From positions 1,240,001 to 1,304,000 of the forward strand of contig NZ_CP097253.1 in assembly GCF_023380025.1 (NCBI RefSeq): DNA of 64,000 bases, given 5' to 3'. Of this stretch, positions 18,452 to 25,943 are shown piece after piece (the first letter of the stretch is position 1; the number at the start of each line of letters is the position of its first letter). A program made the position numbers and the translations under genes. The notes under the pieces are model-generated. The model was not told the DNA's origin. It worked only from the letters and a program-made list of their open reading frames with translations, and made no database searches. This DNA is from Sphingomonas glaciei (GTDB lineage Bacteria > Pseudomonadota > Alphaproteobacteria > Sphingomonadales > Sphingomonadaceae).

Positions 18452-19642
18452 ATGGCCACCGCATCCGATAACGTCGTCATCCTTTCCTTCGCCCGCACCC
18501 CCATGGGGGCGATGCAGGGCGCGCTGGCCGACGTCAGCGCGACCGATCTCGGCGCCACGGCGGTCAAGGCAGCGGTCGAACGCGCCGGCGTGTCGGGCGG
18601 CGACATCGACCGCATCTACATGGGCTGCGTGCTTCCCGCGGGCCTGGGCCAGGCCCCGGCGCGTCAGGCCGCGATCAAGGCGGGGCTTCCGACCAGCGTC
18701 CAGGCGACCACCGTCAACAAGGTGTGCGGCTCGGGCATGCAGACGGTGATCATGGGCGCAGAGGCAATTCTCACCGGCAATGCCGACGTCATCGTTGCGG
18801 GCGGGATGGAGAGCATGACCAACGCGCCCTACCTGCTCAAGAAGCACCGCAGCGGCGCGCGGATCGGCCATGACAAGATCTACGACCACATGTTCCTCGA
18901 CGGGCTGGAAGACGCCTATGAGGAAGGCCGCGCCATGGGCAGCTTCGCGCAGGCCACCGCCAACGACTATCAGCTTACCCGCGAAGGCATGGACGCCTAT
19001 GCGATCGAAAGCCTCAACCGCGCCAAGTCGGCGATCGACGGCGGCGGGTTCAAGGATGAAATCGCTCCGGTGACGGTGAAGAGCCGCGCGGGCGAGACGA
19101 TCGTCGACACCGACGAGGCGCCGGGCCGCGGCCGCCCCGACAAGATCCCGCAGCTGAAGCCCGCCTTCGATAGGGAAGGCACGATCACCGCGGCGACCAG
19201 CTCGTCCATCTCCGACGGCGCCGCCGCGGTGGTGCTGGCGCGCGAATCAGACGCTTCGGCCAAGGGCCTACAGCCCGTCGCCCGGATCGTCGCCACCGCC
19301 GCACACGCCCAGGCTCCGGCCGAATTCACGATCGCCCCGATCGGCGCGATCCACAAGGTACTCGACAAGGCCGGATGGAGCATCGGCGAAGTCGACCTGT
19401 TCGAGGTCAACGAAGCGTTCGCCTGCGTCGCCATGTTCGCGATGAAGGACCTCGGCATCGGCCACGACAAGATCAACGTCCACGGCGGCGCCACTGCGCT
19501 CGGTCACCCGATCGGCGCCAGCGGCACCCGGATCATCGTCACGCTGCTGAATGCGCTGAAGCAGAAGGGCCTGAAGCGCGGCATCGCCTCGCTGTGCATC
19601 GGCGGCGGCGAAGCGACGGCAGTGGCGGTCGAGCTGGTCTGA
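18452..19642 (+). CDS. Acetyl-CoA C-acetyltransferase (thiolase)
   Basis: A 396-residue biosynthetic/degradative thiolase. The nucleophile is Cys92 in NKVCGSGM, His352 is in GHPIGASG and the second Cys382 is in CIGGGEA. It interconverts acetoacetyl-CoA and two acetyl-CoA, the last step of leucine breakdown and of ketone metabolism. ATG 18452 has GGAG upstream; an in-frame upstream ATG at 18416 is less supported. It is divergent from ivd, probably sharing a regulated spacer. Confidence 0.93.
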   Translation: MATASDNVVILSFARTPMGAMQGALADVSATDLGATAVKAAVERAGVSGGDIDRIYMGCVLPAGLGQAPARQAAIKAGLPTSVQATTVNKVCGSGMQTVIMGAEAILTGNADVIVAGGMESMTNAPYLLKKHRSGARIGHDKIYDHMFLDGLEDAYEEGRAMGSFAQATANDYQLTREGMDAYAIESLNRAKSAIDGGGFKDEIAPVTVKSRAGETIVDTDEAPGRGRPDKIPQLKPAFDREGTITAATSSSISDGAAAVVLARESDASAKGLQPVARIVATAAHAQAPAEFTIAPIGAIHKVLDKAGWSIGEVDLFEVNEAFACVAMFAMKDLGIGHDKINVHGGATALGHPIGASGTRIIVTLLNALKQKGLKRGIASLCIGGGEATAVAVELV

Positions 19643-19660
19643 TCCAGCTCACTGCGTCGG

Positions 19661-20311
19661 TCAGCGCGGGCGCAGCAGCCCGCGCCGGCCGACCGCAATG
19701 AAAACCGCGAGCAGGTAGATCAGGAAGTAGCCGGCGACGAATAGCAGAGGCTCGAACATCGGTACTAGCCCGAGTTGTGCCGCGCCGGCCCAGATACCGA
19801 ACACCAGGAAGATGAGGTTGGTGGTGGCGACGCCTGCGTCCTTGGCGGCGGCGCGCATCATCTCGTCACCGTGGTTACGGTGGAGGATCGACCAACCGAT
19901 CAGTCCAAGTGTCGCGCCCGCCGCAACCAGCGTTGCAGTGACCGCGGCAATCATCCCGGTACCAGCCGCCGCAAGCACGCCAACCAGAGCCGCCACCAGC
20001 ACGAAGCTGACCGCCCCGATGACCAGTACGGAACGCTGCTCTTCCAGCTCCTCGCGATCCTCGACATTAAGGGCGCGAGCGCCGATTCCGGGCGCCATCG
20101 CCCCGAGAAGCACGATCAGAGCCATTAGGCCATAGATGAGCGCGGTGCCGATCGCGACCGCGTCGACCGGCCTTACCTCCGCCCCGCTTCGTCCCTCGAA
20201 CAAGGTCAGCGCGGCGAACATGCCGACACCGCCGCAAATTCCTCCGACGACCAGCTGGAGCAAGATCTTGCGACCCTTGCCGCCAGCGCTCAACGCATTC
20301 GTTTCGCTCAT
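19661..20311 (-). CDS. Polytopic membrane protein paired with HTH regulator
   Basis: A 216-residue membrane protein with about five to six hydrophobic helices (GGICGGVGMFAALTLF, ALIYGLMALIVLLGAM, VLVIGAVSFVLVAALVGVL, MIAAVTATLVAAG, LIFLVFGIWAGAAQLG, LLFVAGYFLIYLLAVFIAVG). I recognise no family. ATG 20311 overlaps the stop of the upstream HTH gene as ATGA, so the two are coupled. HTH plus membrane protein pairs of this kind are common in bacteria; the membrane protein is often the regulated partner. Confidence 0.7.
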   Translation of the reverse strand: MSETNALSAGGKGRKILLQLVVGGICGGVGMFAALTLFEGRSGAEVRPVDAVAIGTALIYGLMALIVLLGAMAPGIGARALNVEDREELEEQRSVLVIGAVSFVLVAALVGVLAAAGTGMIAAVTATLVAAGATLGLIGWSILHRNHGDEMMRAAAKDAGVATTNLIFLVFGIWAGAAQLGLVPMFEPLLFVAGYFLIYLLAVFIAVGRRGLLRPR

Positions 20312-20514
20312 GCTTCCGGCTCCCATGCATCGAGGAACAACTGGTCGACTGGCTGGCCGAACAATTTGGCCATGCGCAGCGCCAGCGGGAGGCTCGGGTC
20401 GTATTTGTCGGTCTCGACCGCATTCACGGTCTGGCGCGAGACGCCGAGCCGCCGGGCAAGTTCGCCCTGGCTCCAGCCGCATCGTTCGCGATTGTCTTTG
20501 ACCCGATTCTCCAC
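20308..20514 (-). CDS. Small XRE-type HTH repressor
   Basis: A 68-residue regulator consisting almost only of a Cro/C1 helix-turn-helix: NRVKDNRERCGWSQGELAR, LGVSRQTVNAVETDKYDPS, LALRMAKLFGQPVDQLF. This is the compact YozG-like class. I place the start at GTG 20514. A TTG at 20550 is in frame but lies inside a large palindrome at 20528-20562, which fits better as promoter or operator DNA. The gene is coupled by ATGA to the membrane-protein gene. Autoregulation through the palindrome is likely (inference). Confidence 0.78.
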   Translation of the reverse strand: MENRVKDNRERCGWSQGELARRLGVSRQTVNAVETDKYDPSLPLALRMAKLFGQPVDQLFLDAWEPEA

Positions 20515-20527
20515 GGGCCTTTTGTGC

Positions 20528-20562
20528 TGTAAAGAGCTCTTGTCAGTCAAGAACTCTTTACA
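20528..20562. promoter_or_regulatory. Palindromic operator of the HTH/membrane-protein pair
   Basis: tgtaaagagctcttg (20528-20542) and caagaactctttaca (20548-20562) are inverted copies with one mismatch around a 5-bp spacer. The site is AT-richer than its surroundings and lies 13 bp upstream of the proposed GTG start of the HTH gene. It is a strong candidate for autoregulation by that protein. It has no U-run, so a terminator for the SH3 gene is less likely. Confidence 0.75.
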
Positions 20563-20565
20563 GGT

Positions 20566-21042
20566 TCAATCCTCGACCGTCTCGCCCGGCTCCACGCCCC
20601 ACAGGTCGGCGACCTTGATGTGGCCTTCGCGGTTGCCGATCTTGATGTGGCACCAGCCTTCGCTGCAGTCGTCGATGCGGCCGACGACGCCGGGCTGGGC
20701 GAGGTAGCGGACCCGGCTACCCTCGTCGGCCTTGGTGTGGACCGGACGCGGCGCGCTTCCCCGGACGATCGCGGTGCGGGTGTCGCTGAGCATGGTCCGC
20801 AGCATCCAGCCGCGGGTGCCCTCGCTGTCCTCGATCAGGCGCCAGTTTTCATGCAACTTGAGGACCCGGATCGGCAGGTCGCGGCGCTTGTAGAGCCAGA
20901 TGCCCGGATAGGTGCGGGCGGGCCCCGTACGCATCATCGCCTCGCCGCTCTGGATCGACGCCCAGTAAGGCACGGGGCGGTCCTGCGCCGACGCGCTCGC
21001 CGCCAGTCCCAGCAGCGCCAAGCCGGCGAGCCGCTTCATCAC
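20566..21042 (-). CDS. Periplasmic SH3-domain protein
   Basis: A 158-residue protein with a signal peptide (MKRLAGLALLGLAASASA, then QDRP). Residues about 30-90 and 95-150 form two bacterial SH3-like units: GEAMMRTGPARTYPGIWLYK, LIEDSEGTRGWM and GVVGRIDDCSEGWCHIK. Such proteins bind cell-wall or peptide ligands. ATG 21042 overlaps the stop of the upstream oxidoreductase gene as ATGA. The stop lies 3 bp before the operator palindrome of the next module. Confidence 0.82.
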   Translation of the reverse strand: MMKRLAGLALLGLAASASAQDRPVPYWASIQSGEAMMRTGPARTYPGIWLYKRRDLPIRVLKLHENWRLIEDSEGTRGWMLRTMLSDTRTAIVRGSAPRPVHTKADEGSRVRYLAQPGVVGRIDDCSEGWCHIKIGNREGHIKVADLWGVEPGETVED

Positions 21043-22445
21043 GCGCCCGACCGGATCCGTTCCACGAGCTGACCGACGGTGGGGACGAAGCCGTTCGAGT
21101 AGAAAGGATCGGTCTTGAACCGGAACGCGGCATGGCCCGCGAACATCAGATTGTCGTCGACCGGTCCGCCGTGCGCGATATCCTGCAGCGTCTTCTGGAT
21201 GCAGAAGCTGCGCGGATCGGCCAGCCGCCCCGTCGAATTCTTCTCATTGTCGGCCCAGCTCGAAAAGCTGCACTGCGACAGGCAACCCATGCAGTCGGCC
21301 TGGTCCTTGCGGATGATCTTTTCTTCGTCCGGCGCGACGAACACCAGCGTGTCGTCCGGCGTCTTCATTGCTTGCGTGTAGCCGGCGCCAAACCATTCGC
21401 GGGCGTGCTGCAGATCGCCCTTGGTCACCCAATAATTCTTCTTGGTGCCGATCCCGACATCCAGTTCGAAGGCGTGATCGCCGACCTGCTCGCGCGTGTA
21501 GGCGATCTGGCGCTGCGAGCGCGCCTCGAGGTTACGCAGGAACGGCGTCCGCACGGCCGAGCTATAGAAGCCGGTCGGCGAGAATTTGTGAAGCAGGACG
21601 TCGCCCTCTTCCAGCGTCGTCAGCCGCGCCTTCCATTCGGGCGGGATCGGGCTTTCCTGGGTGAGCAGCGGGCGGGTGCCGAACTGGAACATGATGCTCC
21701 CCAGCTCGGGATTGTCGATCCAGTCTTCCCACTCGTCCAGCCGCCACACGCCGCCGGCCATGACGATCGGCACGCTGTCGGGAACGCCGCATTCGCGCAT
21801 CATGGTGCGAAGCTCGGCGACCCGCGGAAGCGGCGCCTGGGGGACCTTGGGATCTTCGGCATTGCTGAGGCCGTTATGCCCACCGGCGAGCCACGGATCC
21901 TCGTACACCACACCCGACAGATAGTTGGCGAACTTGGAATAAGCCCGCTTCCACAGCGCTCGGAAGGCGCGGCCGGAGCTGACGATCGGCAGGTAGGACA
22001 CGCCGTAGGAGGCAGCGATCTCGGACAGCTTGTAAGGCATGCCCGCGCCGCAGGTGACGCCCGCCACCTTGCCGCGAGTGCGCTCCAGCACGCCGTGGAG
22101 GATCGGTTGCGCGCCGCCCATTTCCCACAGCACGTTGATGTTGATCGCGCCCTTGCCGTTCGACATCTCATAGGCCCGCTCGACCTGCGTCACCGCGCCG
22201 TCGATGGCATATTTGATCAGCTCTTCGTGGCGCTCGCGGCGGGTCATGCCGTTGTAAACCTGCGGGATGATCCGGCCTTCGGGGTCGTAGCTGTCGGCGT
22301 TCACCGCGCTGACCGTCCCGATGCCGCCGGCAGCGGCCCAGGCGCCCGAGCTCATGTGGTTGGTGGCCGAGACCCCCTTGCCGCCTTCGACCAGCGGCCA
22401 CACTTCGCGACCGCGGTAGTTTACTGGCGACAAACCCTTGAACAC
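21039..22445 (-). CDS. NAD(P)H-dependent flavin oxidoreductase (nitronate monooxygenase-like)
   Basis: A 468-residue protein of the YrpB/nitropropane dioxygenase superfamily, an FMN-binding TIM barrel. NHMSSGAWAAAGGIGTVSAV, GVTCGAGMPYK, VPIVMAGGVW and FGTRPLLTQESP are typical. The C-terminal extension with CMGCLSQCSF and a further Cys is unusual for nitronate monooxygenases and might bind a metal. GTG 22445 has AGGAGT eight bases upstream. The substrate is unknown. It is the first gene of a coupled pair with the SH3 protein. Confidence 0.85.
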   Translation of the reverse strand: MFKGLSPVNYRGREVWPLVEGGKGVSATNHMSSGAWAAAGGIGTVSAVNADSYDPEGRIIPQVYNGMTRRERHEELIKYAIDGAVTQVERAYEMSNGKGAININVLWEMGGAQPILHGVLERTRGKVAGVTCGAGMPYKLSEIAASYGVSYLPIVSSGRAFRALWKRAYSKFANYLSGVVYEDPWLAGGHNGLSNAEDPKVPQAPLPRVAELRTMMRECGVPDSVPIVMAGGVWRLDEWEDWIDNPELGSIMFQFGTRPLLTQESPIPPEWKARLTTLEEGDVLLHKFSPTGFYSSAVRTPFLRNLEARSQRQIAYTREQVGDHAFELDVGIGTKKNYWVTKGDLQHAREWFGAGYTQAMKTPDDTLVFVAPDEEKIIRKDQADCMGCLSQCSFSSWADNEKNSTGRLADPRSFCIQKTLQDIAHGGPVDDNLMFAGHAAFRFKTDPFYSNGFVPTVGQLVERIRSGA

Positions 22446-22506
22446 GACATCACTCCTGGCTCTTGCAGTGCAGCGCCTATACTCCGGCCCACCGCAGCCC
22501 CAAACG

Positions 22507-22543
22507 AAAAAGGGGCTGCTGGACCAGCGCCCAGCAGCCCCTT
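22507..22543 (-). terminator. Rho-independent terminator of the glycine-zipper gene
   Basis: Arms 22510-22522 and 22531-22543 form a perfect 13-bp stem with an 8-nt loop. On the minus strand it is followed by TTTTCG. It lies 20 bp after the stop at 22563. Confidence 0.88.
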
Positions 22544-22562
22544 CCCAAGCGACGCCCCTCGC

Positions 22563-22970
22563 TTAGTAGCGATACCCGTAATTGTAGCCATTGTTGCGGC
22601 GGTTGCAGCTGTCCTTGTCGACCTTGCGGCCGAGGAGAGCGCCTACCGCGCCGCCGATGATGGCGCCGGTCGCACCGCTGCCACCGCGGCGGTTGCCGTA
22701 ATAATCGTAGCTGCGACGGCCACCGGCGATCTTGCTTCCGACCACCGCGCCGGCGACGCCCCCGACGATGGTGCCGGTGGTGCCCGAACAACGATTACCG
22801 TAGTAGGTCTGGCCGTTGTAGCCGCCCTGATAACCGCGTTGGTAACCGCGCTGGTAGTTGTTGTTGTAGCCGTTGTTATACCCGCCGTAGCCGGGATAAT
22901 ATTGCGCGCTGGCTGCGCCCGGAATGGCGACGAGCGAGGCGGCGGCGGCAGCGAACAGAAACTTCTTCAT
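22563..22970 (-). CDS. Glycine-zipper 2TM-domain exported protein
   Basis: A 135-residue protein with signal peptide (MKKFLFAAAAASLVAIPGAASA) and a Tyr/Asn/Gly-rich mature part (YYPGYGGYNNGYNNNYQRG). Two glycine-zipper segments, GTIVGGVAGAVVGSKIAGG and GAIIGGAVGALLGRKV, match the 2TM family of small envelope proteins, which can insert in membranes. It is a single-gene unit with its own terminator. Two Cys residues flank the zippers. Function unknown. Confidence 0.88.
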   Translation of the reverse strand: MKKFLFAAAAASLVAIPGAASAQYYPGYGGYNNGYNNNYQRGYQRGYQGGYNGQTYYGNRCSGTTGTIVGGVAGAVVGSKIAGGRRSYDYYGNRRGGSGATGAIIGGAVGALLGRKVDKDSCNRRNNGYNYGYRY

Positions 22971-23052
22971 GAGCTGGGCTCCTTTGCGTTGGAACCCTTC
23001 TGGCCGAGTCGCGGTGTCGCTTGGCTGAACCGCGATGTTGGCGTTCGTTCAG

Positions 23053-23904
23053 CTAGGCGAGCGCGAAATCGAGCCCGATATCGACCGCCGGCGCCGACTG
23101 GGTGATCCGCCCGACCGACACATAAGTTACCCCGGTTTCGGCAATCGCGCGGACGGTGTCGAGCCTGACCCCGCCCGAGGCTTCCAGCGGTACCCGCCCC
23201 GCGACCAGCGCTACGGCTTCGCGCAACACCGGCGGCGGCATGTTGTCGAGCAGCAGGCGGTCGGCGCCCGCGGCCAGCGCGGGCTCGATCTGCTCGATCC
23301 GATCGACTTCCACCTGAACCGGCAGGCTGGAGCCATAGGCCCGCGCACGCGCTACGGCGGCTTCGACCGAGCCGTTCACCGCGACATGATTGTCCTTGAT
23401 CAGCAGCCCGTCGTCGAGCCGCATCCGGTGGTTCTGCGCCCCGCCCATCCGCGCCGCATATTTCTCGGGCACGCGAAGGCCGGGAATGGTCTTGCGAGTG
23501 TCGAGCAGGATCGCACCCGTCCCCTCGATCGCGTCGACGTAACGGCGGGTCAGGGTGGCGATCCCCGACAGGTGCTGCAGCGTGTTGAGGGCGGAGCGTT
23601 CGGCGGCCAGCATCGCGCCGGCCCTGCCCTCGATCCGCATCAGCACCGTGCCGGCCGGAACGCGGCTGCCATCGGCTACGTCGCAATCGAGTGTCACGCC
23701 GTCGTCCATCCGGCGGAAGAAGGCGGCGGCGATCTCGATCCCCGCAACCACAATCTCCTCGCGGCAATTCATCGTCGCGGAGAAGCGTGCCTCGGCCGGA
23801 ATGGTCGCGGCGGAAGTGACATCCCCGCCCTCGCCCAGGTCTTCGGCCAGGGTGCGGGTGACGTATTCGTCGAGGTCGAAGCCGTTGATCATGGCGTTGC
23901 TCAT
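23053..23904 (-). CDS. nadC: Nicotinate-nucleotide pyrophosphorylase (carboxylating)
   Basis: A 283-residue quinolinate phosphoribosyltransferase that makes nicotinate mononucleotide in de novo NAD synthesis. Family motifs: EDLGEGGDVTSAA, AERSALNTLQHLSGIAT, LDTRKTIPGLRVPEKYA, GGAQNHRMRLDDGLLIKDNH and LEASGGV. The start is ATG 23904 or the in-frame ATG 23892; the reading frame extends far upstream but there overlaps the phosphoesterase gene and is not conserved. No nadA or nadB is in the window. It follows the phosphoesterase gene by 20 bp. Confidence 0.95.
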   Translation of the reverse strand: MSNAMINGFDLDEYVTRTLAEDLGEGGDVTSAATIPAEARFSATMNCREEIVVAGIEIAAAFFRRMDDGVTLDCDVADGSRVPAGTVLMRIEGRAGAMLAAERSALNTLQHLSGIATLTRRYVDAIEGTGAILLDTRKTIPGLRVPEKYAARMGGAQNHRMRLDDGLLIKDNHVAVNGSVEAAVARARAYGSSLPVQVEVDRIEQIEPALAAGADRLLLDNMPPPVLREAVALVAGRVPLEASGGVRLDTVRAIAETGVTYVSVGRITQSAPAVDIGLDFALA

Positions 23905-23924
23905 GGAGCGGGCGGCCCGCCGGC

Positions 23925-24770
23925 TCAAGCCTCGGCGGGATCGGCTAGCACTTCCGCCTTGTGCCAGCCGCCGTCGTCCTTGGTGAAGCGGGTCGGCTCG
24001 GCGGTCTCGAAGGCGGCGCCGGTCCACCGCTTGAGCCCGAGCGTCACCGACCCTGCTTCGACCTCGAGGATGTTGAAGCTCTGCTCCTCCTCGCGCAGCC
24101 GGACCGAGGTGGCGGTGCCGGCCTGCACCACCAGCGCCCCGCCCGCGCGGGTGACGAGATCGCGGGCCTGATGGGTCGAGGCGCGATGGTTGTGCCCGGC
24201 CAGCAGCAGGTCGATGCCAAGCTCGTTCACCACGTCGAGCGCCTTTTCCTGCCGGCCGATCGGGCGGCCGAGGATACCCTCGTCGCTGACCGGCAGCGCG
24301 AACAGCGGGTGGTGGGTGACCAGCACCTTGAGGTCGCCGACCGGCGCCTCGGCGAAATGGCTGCGGACAAAGTCGCGCTGCTCCGAATTGATCCGCCCAT
24401 CCTTGATGGTCAGCGACCGCGCCGTGTTGAGGCCTAGCACCGACACGCCGTCGAGCCGGTGCCACGGGCAAAGCGTGTCATCGATATATTTCTTGTAGCG
24501 GGCCAGCGGCGACAGGAAGCGGCGGAACACGTCGTACAGGGGCACGTCATGATTGCCCGGCACCGCCAGCATCTCGTGCCCCGCATCGCGCAGCTTGGCG
24601 AGAAAGCGGCAGGCTTCCTGATATTGCTCGGTCTTCGCCCGCTGGGTGAAATCACCGCTGATGATGACGAGGTCGGGCGCAGCGGTGTCGACCTCCGCCA
24701 GGACTGCGTCGACGATCCTGTCGTCGTGCGCGCCGAAGTGAAGGTCAGAAAGATGTACGAGACGGGCCAT
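23925..24770 (-). CDS. Calcineurin-like metallophosphoesterase
   Basis: A 281-residue metallophosphoesterase, CpdA-like. All dimetal motifs are visible: LSDLHFG at residues 7-13, IISGDFTQR, VPGNHDVPLYD, VTHHPLFA and LAGHNHRAS. The family hydrolyses cyclic nucleotides or other phosphodiesters; the substrate cannot be told from sequence. It is 20 bp upstream of nadC on the same strand and divergent from the ACAD11-like kinase gene. Confidence 0.88.
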   Translation of the reverse strand: MARLVHLSDLHFGAHDDRIVDAVLAEVDTAAPDLVIISGDFTQRAKTEQYQEACRFLAKLRDAGHEMLAVPGNHDVPLYDVFRRFLSPLARYKKYIDDTLCPWHRLDGVSVLGLNTARSLTIKDGRINSEQRDFVRSHFAEAPVGDLKVLVTHHPLFALPVSDEGILGRPIGRQEKALDVVNELGIDLLLAGHNHRASTHQARDLVTRAGGALVVQAGTATSVRLREEEQSFNILEVEAGSVTLGLKRWTGAAFETAEPTRFTKDDGGWHKAEVLADPAEA

Positions 24771-24834
24771 GGAGGCTTAATGCGCCGACAGGGCGGCTTG
24801 TTTCGTGCGGCCTCGCGCTTAGGGTGCCCAGCCC

Positions 24835-25902
24835 ATGGATCGCACCACCGCAAACACCGGCACGCGCGAGGTGTCCGAGCGCCTCCGCTTCGACGAGACC
24901 GCGCTTCAAACCTGGCTGGAAGCGCATGTCGACGGCTTCGTCGGACCGCTGACGGTCAGCCAGTTCAAGGGTGGCCAATCCAACCCGACCTACAAGCTCG
25001 ACACGCCGTCGGCCTCCTATGTCCTGCGCCGCAAGCCGCCGGGCAAGACCCTTCCGGGCGCCCATGCCGTGGACCGCGAATATCGGGTGATGGAAGCGCT
25101 GGGAGGCCAGGGCTTTCCGGTCCCCCGCGTCCACGGGCTGTGCGAGGATGACGACGTGATCGGCACCGCCTTCTTCGTGATGGACATGGTGCCGGGGCGG
25201 ATCGTGTGGGAAGCGCAGTTTCCCGGCCTGACCCCCGAAGCCCGCGCCGCCCATTTCGACGCGATGAACGCCACCATCGCCCAGCTCCACGGCTATGATC
25301 CGCCCGCGATCGGACTTGGTGATTATGGCAAGGCCGGTGGCTTCGTCGCCCGCCAGGTCGCGCGCTGGTCGAAGCAATATCAGGGCGACGTCGAAGCGGG
25401 CCGCAACGCCGACATGGACCGGCTGGTCGGCTGGCTGGAGACGCACCTGCCGGCGGACAGCGGCGAAAGCCGGGTGATCCACGGCGACTATCGCTGCGAC
25501 AACATGATCTTCGACGCCGCCGAGCCGCAGGTGCGGGCGGTGCTGGACTGGGAGCTGTCGACCCTCGGCGACCCCGAAAGCGACTTCGTCTATCATTGCA
25601 TGATGTACCGCATGCCCGCCGGGCTGTTCACCGGCCTCGCGGGGCTCGACCTGCCTTCGCTCGGCATCCCCAGCGAGGAGGATTACGTCGCCGCCTACTG
25701 CCGCCGCACCGGGCGCGAGGGCATTCCGGCGTTCGACTATCTGATGGTGTTCAACCTGTTCCGGCTTGCCGCGATCATCCACGGCATCAAGGGCCGCCTC
25801 GCCCGCGGCAGCGCATCCAGCTCGCATGCCGCGGAAAGCGCCAAGGTGCTCGAGCCGCTGGCCGCCATGGCCTGGGCCCAGGCAGAGCAGGCCCGCCTCT
25901 AA
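24835..25902 (+). CDS. ACAD10/11-type phosphotransferase (aminoglycoside phosphotransferase fold)
   Basis: A 355-residue kinase-fold protein close to the N-terminal domain of ACAD10/ACAD11, which phosphorylates 4-hydroxyacyl-CoAs so that the phosphate can be removed before beta-oxidation. QFKGGQSNPTYKL, LRRKPPGKTLPGAHAVDREY, the Brenner motif VIHGDYRCDNMIFD and VRAVLDWELSTLGDPESD are diagnostic. ATG 24835 is used. It stands alone, but its presumed role fits the acyl-CoA catabolism genes upstream in the window. Confidence 0.9.
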   Translation: MDRTTANTGTREVSERLRFDETALQTWLEAHVDGFVGPLTVSQFKGGQSNPTYKLDTPSASYVLRRKPPGKTLPGAHAVDREYRVMEALGGQGFPVPRVHGLCEDDDVIGTAFFVMDMVPGRIVWEAQFPGLTPEARAAHFDAMNATIAQLHGYDPPAIGLGDYGKAGGFVARQVARWSKQYQGDVEAGRNADMDRLVGWLETHLPADSGESRVIHGDYRCDNMIFDAAEPQVRAVLDWELSTLGDPESDFVYHCMMYRMPAGLFTGLAGLDLPSLGIPSEEDYVAAYCRRTGREGIPAFDYLMVFNLFRLAAIIHGIKGRLARGSASSSHAAESAKVLEPLAAMAWAQAEQARL

Positions 25903-25908
25903 CGAAAA

Positions 25909-25938
25909 GGCCGCCCCGGTCATCCCGGAGCGGCCCCT
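25909..25938. terminator. Hairpin between convergent kinase and M3 peptidase genes
   Basis: ggccgccccgg and ccggagcggcc form an 11-bp stem with one mismatch-type pair, loop of 5 nt, then ccttcgattt on plus and ttttcg on minus (aaaa at 25905-25908). It can end both convergent transcripts. Confidence 0.78.
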
Positions 25939-25943
25939 TCGAT

